This document shows, in pieces, positions 47,391 to 58,575 of a DNA stretch of 64,000 bases. Position 1 is the first letter of the stretch. The number at the start of each line of letters is the position of its first letter. Origin of the DNA: Phragmites australis (Eukaryota > Streptophyta > Magnoliopsida > Poales > Poaceae); NCBI RefSeq assembly GCF_958298935.1, contig NC_084922.1:9798501-9862500 (forward strand), in the 5' to 3' direction. Under the pieces are notes generated by a model, which was not told the DNA's origin, did no database searches, and saw only the letters and a program-made list of their open reading frames with translations. Both the position numbers and the translations under genes were made by a program.

Positions 47391-50159
47391 CCTCGTGTTT
47401 CGCGTTCTCCTCCCCCTGGTGGCGGCGACCGCTGCCGCCGCGGCAGCCTCGCCCTCTCGACGGCTCAACTCCCCCTCCCGGCGGGTCAGCGCGTCCTCCT
47501 GGTGGGCCAGCGTGTCCTCCCGGGCGCCCAGATCCGCCGCCGTGATCTCATTGTCCACCTCCCGAAGGGAGATGTCCTCCTCCCACCGGCGGATGTCTTC
47601 TTCAATCTTCCGGAGGTCGTCTTCCCAACGCTGGAGGTCGGCGCGCGTCTGATCGGCCTCCCCCTCCCGGCGGGTCAGCTCGGCCCGGAGCTCCTCCACC
47701 GCCTTCTCGCGGACTGCGACCGCTGCCTCCCTCTCCTGCGCCTGCCCCGCCCTGGCAAGGGCCTCGACGACCTGCTGCCGCGACGCCTCAGCCAGGCGGG
47801 CGGCGTCTTCTCGCTCCCGCGCGGCTTCCGCCCGCGCGGCCTTCAAAATCTCTTGTTCCCGCGCGACCTCCGCGCGGGTATCTTCCAGGAGTTTCTGCTC
47901 CCGCGCGGCCGCTGCGCGGGCCTCCTCCTGGGCACTCGCGAGCTGCGCCCTCTCCAAAGTCAGCCGGGCGCGCTCAGCTTCGAGCTGCCCCTCCTTCGCG
48001 TCCACTGCCGCGCCCAGCCACCCGACCGCCACCTGGACGCCTTCGATCGCGGCCAGGAGGGGGCCGGCCGATGGAGCGTCGGCCTCCCCACGGATCGCCT
48101 CCGGGGGGTCCGAGGTCCCCATGGGATGCCACACCACCATCCGCCCCGGGCTCTGCATGCCCGGGGTAGGTTCCACCGATGCCGAAGGCTCGGGCATCGA
48201 CCGCATGCCCGCCTCGGCTGCCGCATCCGCCGGCCCCGGCAAGGCCGCTGTCTCCGCCACCATTCGCCCCGGGCTCTGCATGCCCGGGGTAGGTTCCACC
48301 GGTGCCGAAGGCTCGGGCGTCGACCGCATGCCCGCCTCGGCCGCCGCATCCGCCGGCCCCGGCAAGGTCGCTGTCTCCGCCACCATCCGCCCCGGGCTCT
48401 GCATGCCCGGGGTAGGTTCCACCGGTGCCGAAGGCTCGGGCGTCGACCGCATGCCCGCCTCGGCCGCCGCATCCGCCGGCCCCGGCAAGGTCGCTGTCTC
48501 CGCCACCATCCGCCCCGGGCTCTGCATGCCCGGGGTAGGTTCCACCTGCGCCGAGGGTTCGGGCGACCGCTCCGTCCTCCCCTCCGCCGCCACTTCCGCC
48601 GTCCTCCCCTTGGCCATCGCGTCCGCTGGCACCCCCACCGTCGATGCGTCCGCCTGCCTCGGCGCGGCCGGCGGGCTTGGCTCTGGCCCTGGCGCCCGCG
48701 CTCCTTCAGTCGCGGTGGCGCCTGTAGGCGGCCTGCGGGAGGTAGGCGAAGATTAGAATCAAAGCTCAGTTCGGGCAAAGAGCGCCCAAGAAAGAGCGAA
48801 GAATGAAACTTACCCCGTCGTCGTCCCCCGGTACTGCCATTTGGCCGCCGGGAGCCTGAAGTCCGGGTCCGATGGCGCCGGCCCGGAATCCTCCCGTCTC
48901 CTCTTTCGCTGGGGGCTCGGCGGGGCCGCTGCGCGGCTCTCAGGCGCCGGGCCAGGCCCCATCCTCACAAGTCGCGGCTCCAGCACCGGCACTGGGATGT
49001 ATACTCGGGGGCGCTTCCCCCGATCCCCCTGCGCCACCACCACTGCAGTGTCGGCGGTGCCCTCTTCTCTGGTGCGGCGGCTGCTGCCCGCAGCGGCTCC
49101 GTCGCCAGCCCGCGCCGAGCTGTTCGTGGCCTCCTCATTGAGCAGCTCGTCCAACCCAGGGAGCTCGGAGGCCTCGGGGCTCCGGCTCCTCGGCCGGTCC
49201 ACGAGCCCCTGGGCATCAAACTCCGGTAGCTGTGCCATGATCGCCACACGATCGGGATTGGCGCAGAGCGCCATCTCCGGCCACGGGAGTTCCGCCCGAC
49301 TCATGTCTTCCACCCCGGTTATCACTCGGGTCATGCCCTTCAGCTCCGCCGGGCCCAGGTCCCAGCTTTCGCCGATTTGGGTCCGAGTGATGTCTTCAGG
49401 CCCGGTGTAGAACCAACACGGGTGGGCCCGCTCCCGCAGGGGCACCAGGCGACGACGCAAGAAGTCCACCACCACCATGACCGAGGTCAGCCCGGAGTCG
49501 CGCAAGAGTCTGATGCGCTCGAACACCGTATCCAACCTCGCGTCCTCCGGCGGCGGCACCTCCCACGTCGACCTCCGAGGTTCCGCCGCCGCTTCTGGTA
49601 GATCAAGGCGATCGTGGGGGTCAACGTCGATGAAGAACCAGTCTCGTCGCCATTCCTCCCACTTGCTGCGTAGTACCTGGGGGATGTAGTGCTCCCCCAG
49701 GCCGTCTCGTAGCCGAAGGTTGCAGCACCCCGCGACATCCACTGTGGAGTGCCCTCTCTTCTTCCCCGCCGGCCGCAAGACGAAGAAGTGTCGTAGAAGC
49801 GTCGCCGAAGGCGCCACCCCCACGAACATCTCGCAAAGGTGCGCGAAGACCGCCAGCACCACGACGGAGTTGGGGCTCAAGTGCACCAGCTGGATGTCGT
49901 AGGTCTCAAGAACTTGGAGGAAGAAGGTAGAGAACGGCGGCACCAACCCCGCCACCACGAAAGAAGTGAAAAGAACAATCCGCCCAGGAACGGTTGTCGC
50001 CGGCGGAAAGTTCACCGGCGTCACCACCACGGCTCCCTCCTGCCCCTCGGGCACCAACAGCTTCCTAATTTTGGCCGCCGCCTCTTCATTCCTCAGACGA
50101 GACTCCGGCAGAATGCCGTCCAGAGTCTTGTCGCGACGGCCTCCTCCTACTCTCGGCAT
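47382..50159 (-). CDS. Spliced antisense gene of the Tat element (Transposase_28-like, coiled coil)
   Basis: Exons 50159-48814 and 48732-47382, joined by an 81-bp intron (GTAAGT to CGCAG) that restores frame: the upstream part would otherwise stop at 48810. Product 898 aa. About 50-135 match the family Pfam calls Transposase_28 (putative gypsy type transposon): P-P-F-S-T-F-F-L-Q-V-L, then L-V-H-L-S-P-N-S and F-A-H-L-C-E-M-F-V-G-V-A-P. The function is unknown and not a shown transposase. The middle is Pro/Ala-rich with 41-residue repeats (about 508-650). About 695-880 is a charged Glu/Arg/Ala coiled coil. A TATA box lies about 155 bp upstream of the ATG. The start M-P-R-V-G-G-G is preferred over upstream codons because the leader before it is short and compositionally different. 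Likely once longer (see 46795-47390). Confidence 0.78.
48140..48560 (-). repeat. 123-bp coding minisatellite (41-residue repeat)
   Basis: GGGCTCTGCA recurs at 48148, 48271, 48394 and 48517, exactly 123 bp apart, and the intervening sequence is nearly identical. The multiple of three keeps the antisense frame open. Each unit encodes a P-T-P-G-M-Q-S-P-G-R-M-V segment followed by an Ala-rich stretch. Confidence 0.92.
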
Positions 50160-50310
50160 CTCGGCAGGAGCGGAGGTGCTTTGGTGGTGGAGAGAAGGAA
50201 GGAAAAGCGCTCCGGTCGTCTGAAAGGTTTCTAAGGGCTTCGGAGCACGGAGGAGGCAAGAGCAAGAGTGCAGGAAGGCGTAAAGAGGGGGACGGATAGA
50301 TCCCCTCCCC

Positions 50311-50319
50311 CTTTTATAT
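50311..50319 (-). promoter_or_regulatory. TATA box of the antisense gene
   Basis: Reads GATATAAAAGG on the - strand, about 155 bp upstream of the ATG at 50159, leaving a leader of about 120 nt. It lies in the internal region, about 325 bp before the 3' LTR. Confidence 0.6.
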
Positions 50320-50623
50320 CTCAAAGTTCAAACGTTGCCGCCCAACGGTTCGCTCGGCGCAACTGCCAGGCGTATTTTCCTCGATCGACGCAACTGCCAG
50401 GCGTATTTTCCTCGATCTGCGCGGCGGCCGCGCGTGCCGTCCGTACGGTTGTCATGCCCTTCGGGAGTTGTGTGGACTCGCATCTACTCATCTCCCCGCT
50501 GGGCCGTACCCGAGGCCCGGATCCAAAAGGCCACCTCTTGAGAGCCTGCCATGTGGCGTCCACGCCAGCCTCGGCCTCGTCCGCGACGAAGGGCCCATCC
50601 GCAGTCTCCGTGCCATCACCAAC

Positions 50624-50642
50624 CAATGGGCCCGGGGGCTAC
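50624..50642 (+). promoter_or_regulatory. Gypsy polypurine-type tract before the 3' LTR
   Basis: GGGCCCGGGGGCTAC just before TGTCGG. It is G-rich but not purely purine, as often seen in this lineage. Confidence 0.5.
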
Positions 50643-52026
50643 TGTCGGTGTATCAGGAACCGGGGGTCCCTGAGTCCCGAGACCAGGCCAGCCGTCCGCC
50701 ACGTGTCACCATCCCGCGAGGTCCCTCCTGCAGGATGAGGAAAATCTAAGTTCCGGGAGAAGGTGCTCGGGGCCACAGCCTCTGGTCCCCAGCACCCCAG
50801 TTCTCCGATGACCCGCAGAGTCCGAGTACCATAGTCCCCCGATGGGCCGAAGAGCCAAGAGCTCAGGAGAGAGTGCTCGGGGCTGCACGTGGCAGCCCCC
50901 GAGCACTCGGTTCCCCGAGGGTTCTACAGAAGTGCTCGGGAGAGAGTGCTCGGGGCAGCACGTGGCAGCCCCCGAGCACTCGGTTCCCCAAAGGTTCTAC
51001 AGAAGGGCTCAGGAGAGAGTGCTCGGGGCTGCACGTGGCAGCCCCCGAGCACTCGGTTCCCCGAAGGTTCGCGCGAGAACACCCGATGCCCCGACGACCC
51101 CGAAGGGCCCGTCGACGAGGTGTCAACCAGTCAAAGGTCCGAGGCCGCATTTAATGGGCATGCACGGCCTGACATCCTGACATTCCCAACTGCTCCCGCC
51201 GCAGTGTCAGTCCCTGCCATGCTTTGGCAGGGGGGCGTGGGTCCATTAATTGCACGGGTCCCGTCCCGTATCATCCGGGGTGTCTCAGGATAACGTCGCC
51301 AGGATCAAAGCGTTCCGCCTGCCACCCTGCCCTGGCAGAAGAACAAGACAGGGTGGGCGCGCCGGGTGCCCCTGTGGCCGCCCGGTGGGCCCTCTCAACG
51401 ACGCCAGGACGCCCACAATGACGGGTGGTCTGATGCGCGCCGCATTTTTCCACCGCCCCTGTCACTTCGCCCAGAGGGAATGATGATGCATTTCTCAGTC
51501 GTGGCGTCTTGGAACTTGAGCCCCCTCTTTCCCATTTGGGGTATGTCGTGGCCGGCGAGCGTGTAAAAGGAAGGGATGGATAACACAGGAAGGAAGAATC
51601 GGATCAGCAAGGTAGAAGCACGACAGAGATACACGAGAAAACATCCGAAGACAGATCGAGACAATCAAAGGCATCATCCGAAGAACACCGCAAGCAAGCT
51701 TGAGCAGAGCTAGAGCAAGGGAGCCTCAGGCTCTCTGTTAGACAATATATTCTTGTAACCAGATATATCCTTGAGGGATTCCCTTCGAGGAAGGATATTA
51801 CGTCCATACAGGAGTAGGGTATTACGCCCCCGTGCGGCCGAACCTGTCTAAACTCCGGTGCATTTATTTCTCTTTGCACTAGGTCGACCATCCCCCACCA
51901 TCGGCTGTTGCATTTATTTCCACTTCCATTTATTTCTCTGACGAACTCATTCAGGATCATCCCCCCGGCCGAATCTCTAAAAAGGGGTCTCTCGGGATCC
52001 CTGCGATAGGAGTTCATCCTCCGACA
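50643..52026 (+). repeat. Gypsy 3' LTR (1384 bp)
   Basis: Three 73-bp units (from 50861, 50934 and 51007). The TATA position is changed to TGTAAAAGG near 51562. Otherwise close to the 5' LTR; in the first 220 bp I count about five differences. Confidence 0.92.
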
Positions 52027-52576
52027 ATTGCCCTGGATCAACAGGTTCTGAGCTATTTGCTTTATTCTTTATCCCGTTAAGTTCTAACACAAGTGGTCAC
52101 CATGAAGTCCTTAGTGCAAGTTTAGAGGGCTATAGAGGAAGTGTTTTCCTCACAAACATGTGTGCGATCTGTGAAGACGTGCATAGTGCTAGACACAACA
52201 CAAAAAGGTAATATGTCAATTGCAGAATATGTCGGAAAGATGTAGGTGCTTGGGAATGAGATAGCCACAGCCAAACGCCCGTTAGATGAAGAGGCGATGA
52301 TCAAGTACATCCTCATTGGCATCGACATTGATTACAATCCAATCGTGTTCGTTATTGTTCCACAAGTGGAACCAGTGCGAGTCAACGAGTTGTATGCTCA
52401 ACTTCTGAGTTTCAAAACTCAAATGAATCTTCTTAAAGGTAATTCTTAGTCCTCCGTCAACATTGCATCTCGTGGTGGTTGAGGTGGTCGCGGTCGTGGG
52501 CAAGGTCACGGCCATGGCAACTTGTCCAACGGTGGCAAGTTCAACAACAATAATAGCAGTAACAATGGTGCAAATA
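52027..52576 (+). mobile_element. Continuation of the duplicated copia gag beyond the gypsy insertion
   Basis: Resumes at CCCTGGATCAACAGGTTCTG exactly where 37533 left off, continues through the UBN2 part and a Gly/Arg-rich segment with the same TGA as the first element, and loses similarity near 52576. Several stops. Confidence 0.8.
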
Positions 52577-54300
52577 GTGCCGTGATGTATGGCGGCCTTG
52601 TTGCCATTACCTCTTCTAGACATGGAAAAGCAGCATCTCATTCACTGGACCGATGCATGCATTGATTAGTCGATGTAGCATAGCACAGGGTTCGTGATTC
52701 AGGGTTCAAACTGAAGGACGGCCCTGCTTCTATAGAACCGAGAATGATGACTAGAGAAGTGTGAATAGACGCCTTACAAATTTATTGTGAAATAGATTAC
52801 ATATTCCTTGTTCACCCAACGCTCCTCAAAAACACACAAACGGAAGCATAAACTTTAGACAGACAAAGCGAGAAAGAAAATTCCAAGACAACATGACTCT
52901 ACGGATGGAATATGAACCACATGCTCTATTCAAAACCATTTCATATGTCTTTGAGCACAAAAGATTGAAACTTGAACGAAGAACAAAATAAAAAGATAGA
53001 CATTGAAAAAACAACTCTCTAAGTTGATGGTCTAGAGACAAGGGGATTCAAGACCCTCTCAAATACACGAGTATATGAATGTTTATGCTTCTAGCAATAA
53101 GAAGAACAACTTTCCAAGGTTGAAAAATCGCAGCTCAAAGGCAAAAATGAAAATCAATAAGGAAATCACAACCGAAAAAGGAAAACTTGCAAACTTGCAA
53201 GGGAACCAATAGAGAGACTAGAAAGAGAGGAATCTAAGCATATGCAAAAATATAGTTTTCATTACTAAAAGAGGCCAGCCCTTTTTTAGGTGAATTACAA
53301 GGATTTTTCTCTCAAAAACTGTCACCTATTACAGAAGCTAAGCACTCATCTTTTTCTTCTCTAAAATCCTAGCACTAGGCTCTCAAATGGGTGGCACAAG
53401 AGGCTCAAGTGGCTAGTTTCTACTCTCTCATAGCCTTACATCTCTATTTATAGGTCTAGTAAACTTGTTCCCTAAGTTTTCTAGTTTGTTACCAAAATAT
53501 CTCTCTCTTGTAGTACACTCTTATCTAACACCGAGAGCATTTTAGTTCATTTCTTACTCTATCCATTGAACGGTCGCGATGCCTTCATAAATTAGTTTCT
53601 CCTTGACGCAAGCTTCGCGATGGTGCCACATACTCCTCCATTCCTCCCATGATTTTGAGGCTCAACCGTGAAACCGTCTACACGCCTCTCAAAACGTGAC
53701 TCGCCACTTGCTTACACCTTAAGCAAACGCTTTGATATTGATATATGTACTCCGTCTTGCGATCCTGACTCCCGGCAAGTTTCTTCTGCTCCCGATCCCT
53801 CGGGTCACCTGTGTCACTTGTACAGGTATCCCTTTCGCTTGACTTTGTCAACATGCCATCTTCATCTTCCGTTTCATGCTTTGCTTGACCTCCATGCGTA
53901 CAGCTAGTATGATCCTTGATTCTGCCTGGCCTCCTTGATCGTTCACACGCTTAGCCTCGATCACACGCTTAGTCTCGATCACCCACCATCGACCGCCAAA
54001 TTGCATTCGTCACTTGCACACCATGAGACAAGCAAACACATTTCTCCAACTCCAACTCTAGTTAGTCCAAAATCAAAATACTCAAACCAAGCTCAAGCAA
54101 TCCAAAACTTGAGAAAATAAATCGACAACCTTGTCAATCACTCATCACATATAAACTAAGATATATTTCAACTTGGTTTCTCAATTTTCCCTTTGATGAG
54201 TGCATTGAAAACACTTTTTTAGCATTCTGAGTTTAAGCATGTCAATTAATTACAAAATTTACTCCAAATTAAAACTTTTTAGGATTAATTAAGTTAGCTA
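52577..54300 (-). other. Probable LTR remnant of a copia (Sirevirus-like) element, - strand
   Basis: Read on the - strand, a purine tract (AAAGGGAAAA) near 54187-54200 is followed by TGAGAAACCAAG, a possible LTR start, and the sequence runs to GGCGTCTATTCACACTTCTC near 52760, a phrase common at the ends of such LTRs in grasses. Together with the RNase H remnant at 57226 this suggests a - strand copia 3' end. The outer border is not defined. An 18-bp phrase (CACACGCTTAGCCTCGAT) is duplicated near 53945. Confidence 0.35.
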
Positions 54301-56100
54301 AGGTTAAGAAAATAGATATTTGGATGTATATATACCAGTATATATACACACACACACACACACACATTCATGTTTATGAGTGGTGCTAAGTTGCATAAGT
54401 ATTTCAAGGTGCACTAGAATCAATTTCAAAGTAGTCTATGCATTAAGTAGGGTCATATGCTTCATTTTGAGATTTCTATGGTTCTTTGTGTGGAGATTTG
54501 AAATTGAATGCCTCTTAATTTCAAATCTACTCTTAAATTCTATTCAGCTCAAATTCCTTAAATTCAAATCCTCTCCCAAATATCTTTATCCAAATCCAAA
54601 TCAAAGTTCAAATATTTCAAATGAAGTTGATCTTAATCCCAAGTCAAAATTCAAATTCAAAATTTTCTATTTTGAATTATTCCCAAAATCCCTCTCACTT
54701 TTCTTTTTCTCTTCCCTTTTCTCCTTCTCTTTTCTCCCAGGCCGATTTCCTCTCCCCTCTCTCTTTCTCAACCCAACCCCCGACCCTTCTTCTTCTTTTT
54801 TTACTTTTTCTTTCCCGCGCGTCGGCCCTTCTTCCTTTCTTCCGCTCCCCGGCCCATTCTCTGTGCTGGCGGACCGGCCGTGCCCATGCGCGCTCTACTC
54901 GCCCCGCGCGCAGCTCGGCCGTCCGCGTGTCCACGCGTCGCCCACCCACTCGTGCGCTTTCCTCCCTCTCCTTCCTTCTTCCCTTTCCAGCGCGATGGCG
55001 CATCCGCCAGCCGTCGTTTCCTCGGGAAAATCTTCCGACCAGCCTGCACGATCTTCGCTCGCTCTTCTCCCCTGCTTCTCTCCCTCTCTTTGATGACATG
55101 CCGTGTTGCCCATGCCGCGAGACTTTCGCGTCCCGCGTGCGCATGGACGACGCAGAGCTCGCCCATACCCTGGGAAAAAGGGTGGGCACCGACCGCCACC
55201 TCACCGCCGACATCCCATGACGCCAACAACCTTCACCGCCTCTCTCTGCCTCTCTGTTCCCTCTATAAATAGATCCCGACCTCTACCTTCCCCTCTTTCT
55301 CCATCTCGCCTCACCCAGCACTCTCGTCATCGCCATTACCGCTGTTGCGACCTCGCCGTCATCGATCCGCTGATCATGTGCTGTCGAGGAGCTTCAGGAC
55401 CTTGCCACCATCCTTGTGTCACCGTCCAATCGTCAAAAGCCCGATGGGAGCCCGCCCGAGCCAGTAGTCGAGTAGCGCCACCATCGCCTCTTCGAAAAAT
55501 CGCCGACCGCTGCCCCGCCCGTCGCCATTCCTGCGCTCGGTGAGCCTCCCAGTTCCCTCTCGCGTCTGCGTAGATAGCATGCAGGCGTCCCTGGGGCTCC
55601 CTCTTAGCTTATCGCCGCGCGCTGCCGTGTGGCTGTCTTGCGCTCGCCACTGGCATGTTTCTTCTCCATAGTGTGGCTCGGCCATCGCGTCGTGATGCCT
55701 AGAGGCGCTAGGCCTTCTTCCCTTACAGGTTGGCACCTCCTAGTGAAGGGGAGGTGTTTCCCAATCATGTCGCGCCGCTGCGCTCTCCTCCAGACGTCGT
55801 CTGGTAGTGCCTCTATCGCTAGCCGCCATCAACGAGCTCCCCTCTAAGTCCGTCGTGCCCTGTAGTAGCTCGGCGTCCGCTCGTCGTTGTGAGTCTTTGG
55901 CCGAAATGCGCCGCCGGCAAGCGCTCCGGTGCAGCTCCACCGCTATTCCTCCCAGCCGGGATGTTTTTCCCCTTCGCCGCCCTGTGCGTCCACGCGCGCA
56001 AGCACGCACGTAACCGGGCCGCCATCTATGCACCAGGTCAGCCCGGCTGCCAAAGGCCTTGAGCCCGTGGGCCGGGCTTGGGGTACACATTTTTCATTTA
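54300..56100 (+). other. LTR-like promoter segment inserted in the copia remnant
   Basis: An AT-rich first part with recurring CAAATTCAAAT-type phrases passes into a GC/CT-rich part with a clean TATAAATAG at about 55262-55270 and a CT-rich leader-like stretch after it. This is the arrangement of long LTRs of Tekay/Del-type gypsy elements in grasses, perhaps a solo LTR. I found no borders or target duplication. Frames here (for example 54380-55272) are low-complexity and not credible genes. It begins near an AC microsatellite (54349-54366). Confidence 0.35.
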
Positions 56101-57225
56101 TGCAAGATTCTTCCTTATGATTTGGTGTATATTTTTTATTTATCCCATTGTTCATTCATTTATCCTCCTTTAGGAATGCAAACATCATGGACAAAATATT
56201 ATGCAATGCATGAACATGCAAACCTAATAAGCTTTCACAAGTATACCACAAAGCATTTTCAAATGCTAGAAACATCAAAGGGCTACGGAAAGTACAGGAT
56301 TAGCTCACGATTGCACAAAGGCTCAAAAAGCGTCAGTGACACAAGAACATGAAGCTTCATAAGTTGAATCCAAAGAATTGGTTGGCGTATTTAATTTCTC
56401 ATAGTTGAATCATATTTAAAGCAACCATCACATAAGCTTCCACTTGTGCTGAGGCGATACAAGCATTAAAAATAACCAACTTCAATCTCAATCTAGGAAA
56501 ACAAGCATTCATAACAGTAGGTTCTGCAAACGCTCATATATGAAACCAAGACTTAATTAGATCATGTGATTAAAATAAAATTGATCTTTTATGCATATTT
56601 TGCCTCTTATCCAAGCGAAGTGTCGCGTGACTGGGTACGATAAATACCTCGAAGCTTCAAGACAACCGTATTGGATCACGTTTCTACGCAAGAAACTTGG
56701 TTTTCATAAGATTATTCAAATTTCATAAGTTATCAAGTTTTCACAAGATCAAGTCAAGTAGTGTGTTTGCGACATAAGAAACACATGTTCCCCTAAGGTT
56801 CTATTATGAGCTAAAAATTTGACAAAGATAGAAAATATAGTGCAATATTTCTCAATCTACTGACTTAAACTAAGAAGTCTAGAGCAAAATATTAATCAAA
56901 CTAGTCTTAACACAAGCATTGACTAAGCCAAAGCAATTACAAACCTGGTACTTAAGAATGCAACATTTCATAGTCTACATGATTTATAAAATCACCAAAT
57001 TTCATCTTAAGAAAAGCTAGCTTGTTTGAAATATTTCATGTCAAAGCATTAAGAGAAATCTAAGATAAAAAGCTTGCTCTGCATAACTACTCAACTTAAT
57101 CCAAATTCAATTCTAGCAAATAAAAATGCTAAAGACATATAAGTTAAAGCTCAACTACTATGATTATCTTACATGATGCGATACAATATAAATGCAACAA
57201 AAGTAACTAAAGTATATACAAAGAT
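56101..57225. other. AT-rich non-coding sequence of the copia mosaic
   Basis: No frame of note. On the - strand it directly follows the RNase H end at 57226, so it is probably 3' non-coding sequence of the same copia element. Confidence 0.4.
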
Positions 57226-57450
57226 AATTCACCTTTACATAGTGTTATAAGGATGACACACATCAAGCTCTCTCCTCAAATAGGCAAATCTAGTAGCATC
57301 TAGATGCTTGGTGAAGATATCACTTAGCTGGTATTGGGTATCAATATATTCAAGTCTATATCCCATTTCCCACTGTAGTCTCTCAGAATATGAAATCTCA
57401 CATCTATGTGTTTAGTTCTAGAGTGTTAGATTAGATTATTGGCTAGACTT
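57226..57450 (-). pseudogene. Copia RNase H C-terminal fragment
   Basis: Reads L-E-Y-I-D-T-Q-Y-Q-L-S-D-I-F-T-K-H-L-D, then L-R-R-E-L-D-V-C, the conserved end of copia polyproteins. Upstream (right) of this the frame has stops and similarity ends near 57450. Confidence 0.75.
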
Positions 57451-58079
57451 ATGAACTGGTATTATCACTCGTTATATATAAGTCAAGACACATTTCAACT
57501 TAGTTTTTTAGATTTTTTTTTTTACCGCAGGTTATATAAAGTTGGTTCTACCTACAATGATACTCTTGTGTTAGATCTTGGACGTGAAAATTGTATATGC
57601 AAGCAAGTGGATTTAGCTCTTCTCCGAATCTTTCATGCATCTGTTCACTTTGGTGACGAGACGACCAAAGAAACTGGAAATATTGGTTGAGCATGCATGC
57701 ATTACATACATACACGCTCAGGCAGTTAGGATCCTGAAAACGACCCTTGATTGGGGCAAAGATACGGCCGGGCGTCTGGAACCTGTATCTGTATGCAGCA
57801 ATGCCCACCAAAAAGCGACAAGACTAGAGATACGCGTAACGGGACAGTCACTGGCGCCTTTTGAGCCGTGATCAGCTCAGCTTTGCATTCAGGGCTCGCC
57901 TGCACTTCCACACCAAACTGAGCCTCCATCGTTCGGCTGTTAGGTAATTAGGTCGTGAAAAGGCCAAGTACTTGGTGTACTCGTAGCTCACGTGCATGCG
58001 TTCAGCGGCCGGCCAACGGATACATATATATATATATACATCTGAATATTCTAAAAGAATTCACGTGGTCCATGAGAAA
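57451..58079. other. Spacer between copia mosaic and the next element
   Basis: 57466-57510 resembles the LTR-start phrase at 54150-54185 (CATTTCAACTTAGTTTTTTAGA against TATTTCAACTTGGTTTCTCAATT). 57530-58079 looks like unique host DNA, ending in a TA repeat at about 58024-58036. No supported gene. Confidence 0.4.
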
Positions 58080-58358
58080 TGTTAGGAATAAAGCAACGAC
58101 AGGATCGAATATAAGGTACGATTTTTATGTGAAAAAACTTTTACAGGAAAAAACCATGTGTGTCGATATGTGATCTTTACTATATTAAGGATGTGTATAA
58201 TGCAGGGGATTACAATGAGTCTCTCAGCTCTCTTTGTAGCTTACAAGATATTTATAAGGATGGATATATACGACTCGAGTCTAATACGGACTATTCCGAA
58301 ATATGGGCTAAAGGCGTCCCTTGTATGGCCCAACAAGAATTCGGATCACAATCCAACA
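58080..58358 (-). repeat. Copia 3' LTR (element on - strand)
   Basis: On the - strand it starts TGTTGGATTG and ends CCTAACA. Intact, and shows the structure before the MITE insertion seen in the partner. Confidence 0.88.
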
Positions 58359-58575
58359 AACTCCACCTTGAGACGAATTCAATCTTGTAGCAAATAAAGA
58401 ATCATAAAAAAAACTCCCTTCAATAATAAATATTACCGACGCCAAAAGTCTCTAGGACTCAAACTGTAACACAAACTAAACTTAAGCATAGCTCAAATTT
58501 AGTAGCAAGAACTGACTTTGTCATCATATCAGCAGGATTAATATAAGTGCTTATCATGCATATTTTAATATCACC

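Larger units (their letters stand above)
37534..52026 (+). mobile_element. Tat-lineage Ty3/gypsy retrotransposon, 14.5 kb, nested in copia gag
   Basis: LTRs start TGTCGG and end CCGACA. Flanks are ATTGT (37529-37533) and ATTGC (52027-52031), a 5-bp duplication with one change, and the surrounding copia gag rejoins across it. Internal order: gag, protease, RT, RNase H, a second archaeal-type RNase H, integrase, a long non-coding spacer, an antisense gene, purine tract. Two RNases H plus an extra antisense frame are known traits of Tat elements such as RIRE2-like ones. The LTRs differ by about 2 percent by eye outside a repeat-number change, so the insertion is fairly recent, but gag-pol has several stops and frameshifts. 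Confidence 0.93.

Noticed and set aside
48120..48560. CRISPR-like regular repeats
   Set aside because: Repeats are contiguous 123-bp coding units in a plant retrotransposon, with no unique spacers.
47235..48806. A 523-codon + strand frame with His/Arg repeats
   Set aside because: Complement of the antisense coiled-coil gene; the - strand has domain, intron and promoter support, this one has none.
54380..55543. Frames of 237, 199 and 146 codons, + strand
   Set aside because: Low-complexity Ser/Pro/Phe or Arg-rich frames overlapping each other in an LTR-like promoter region.
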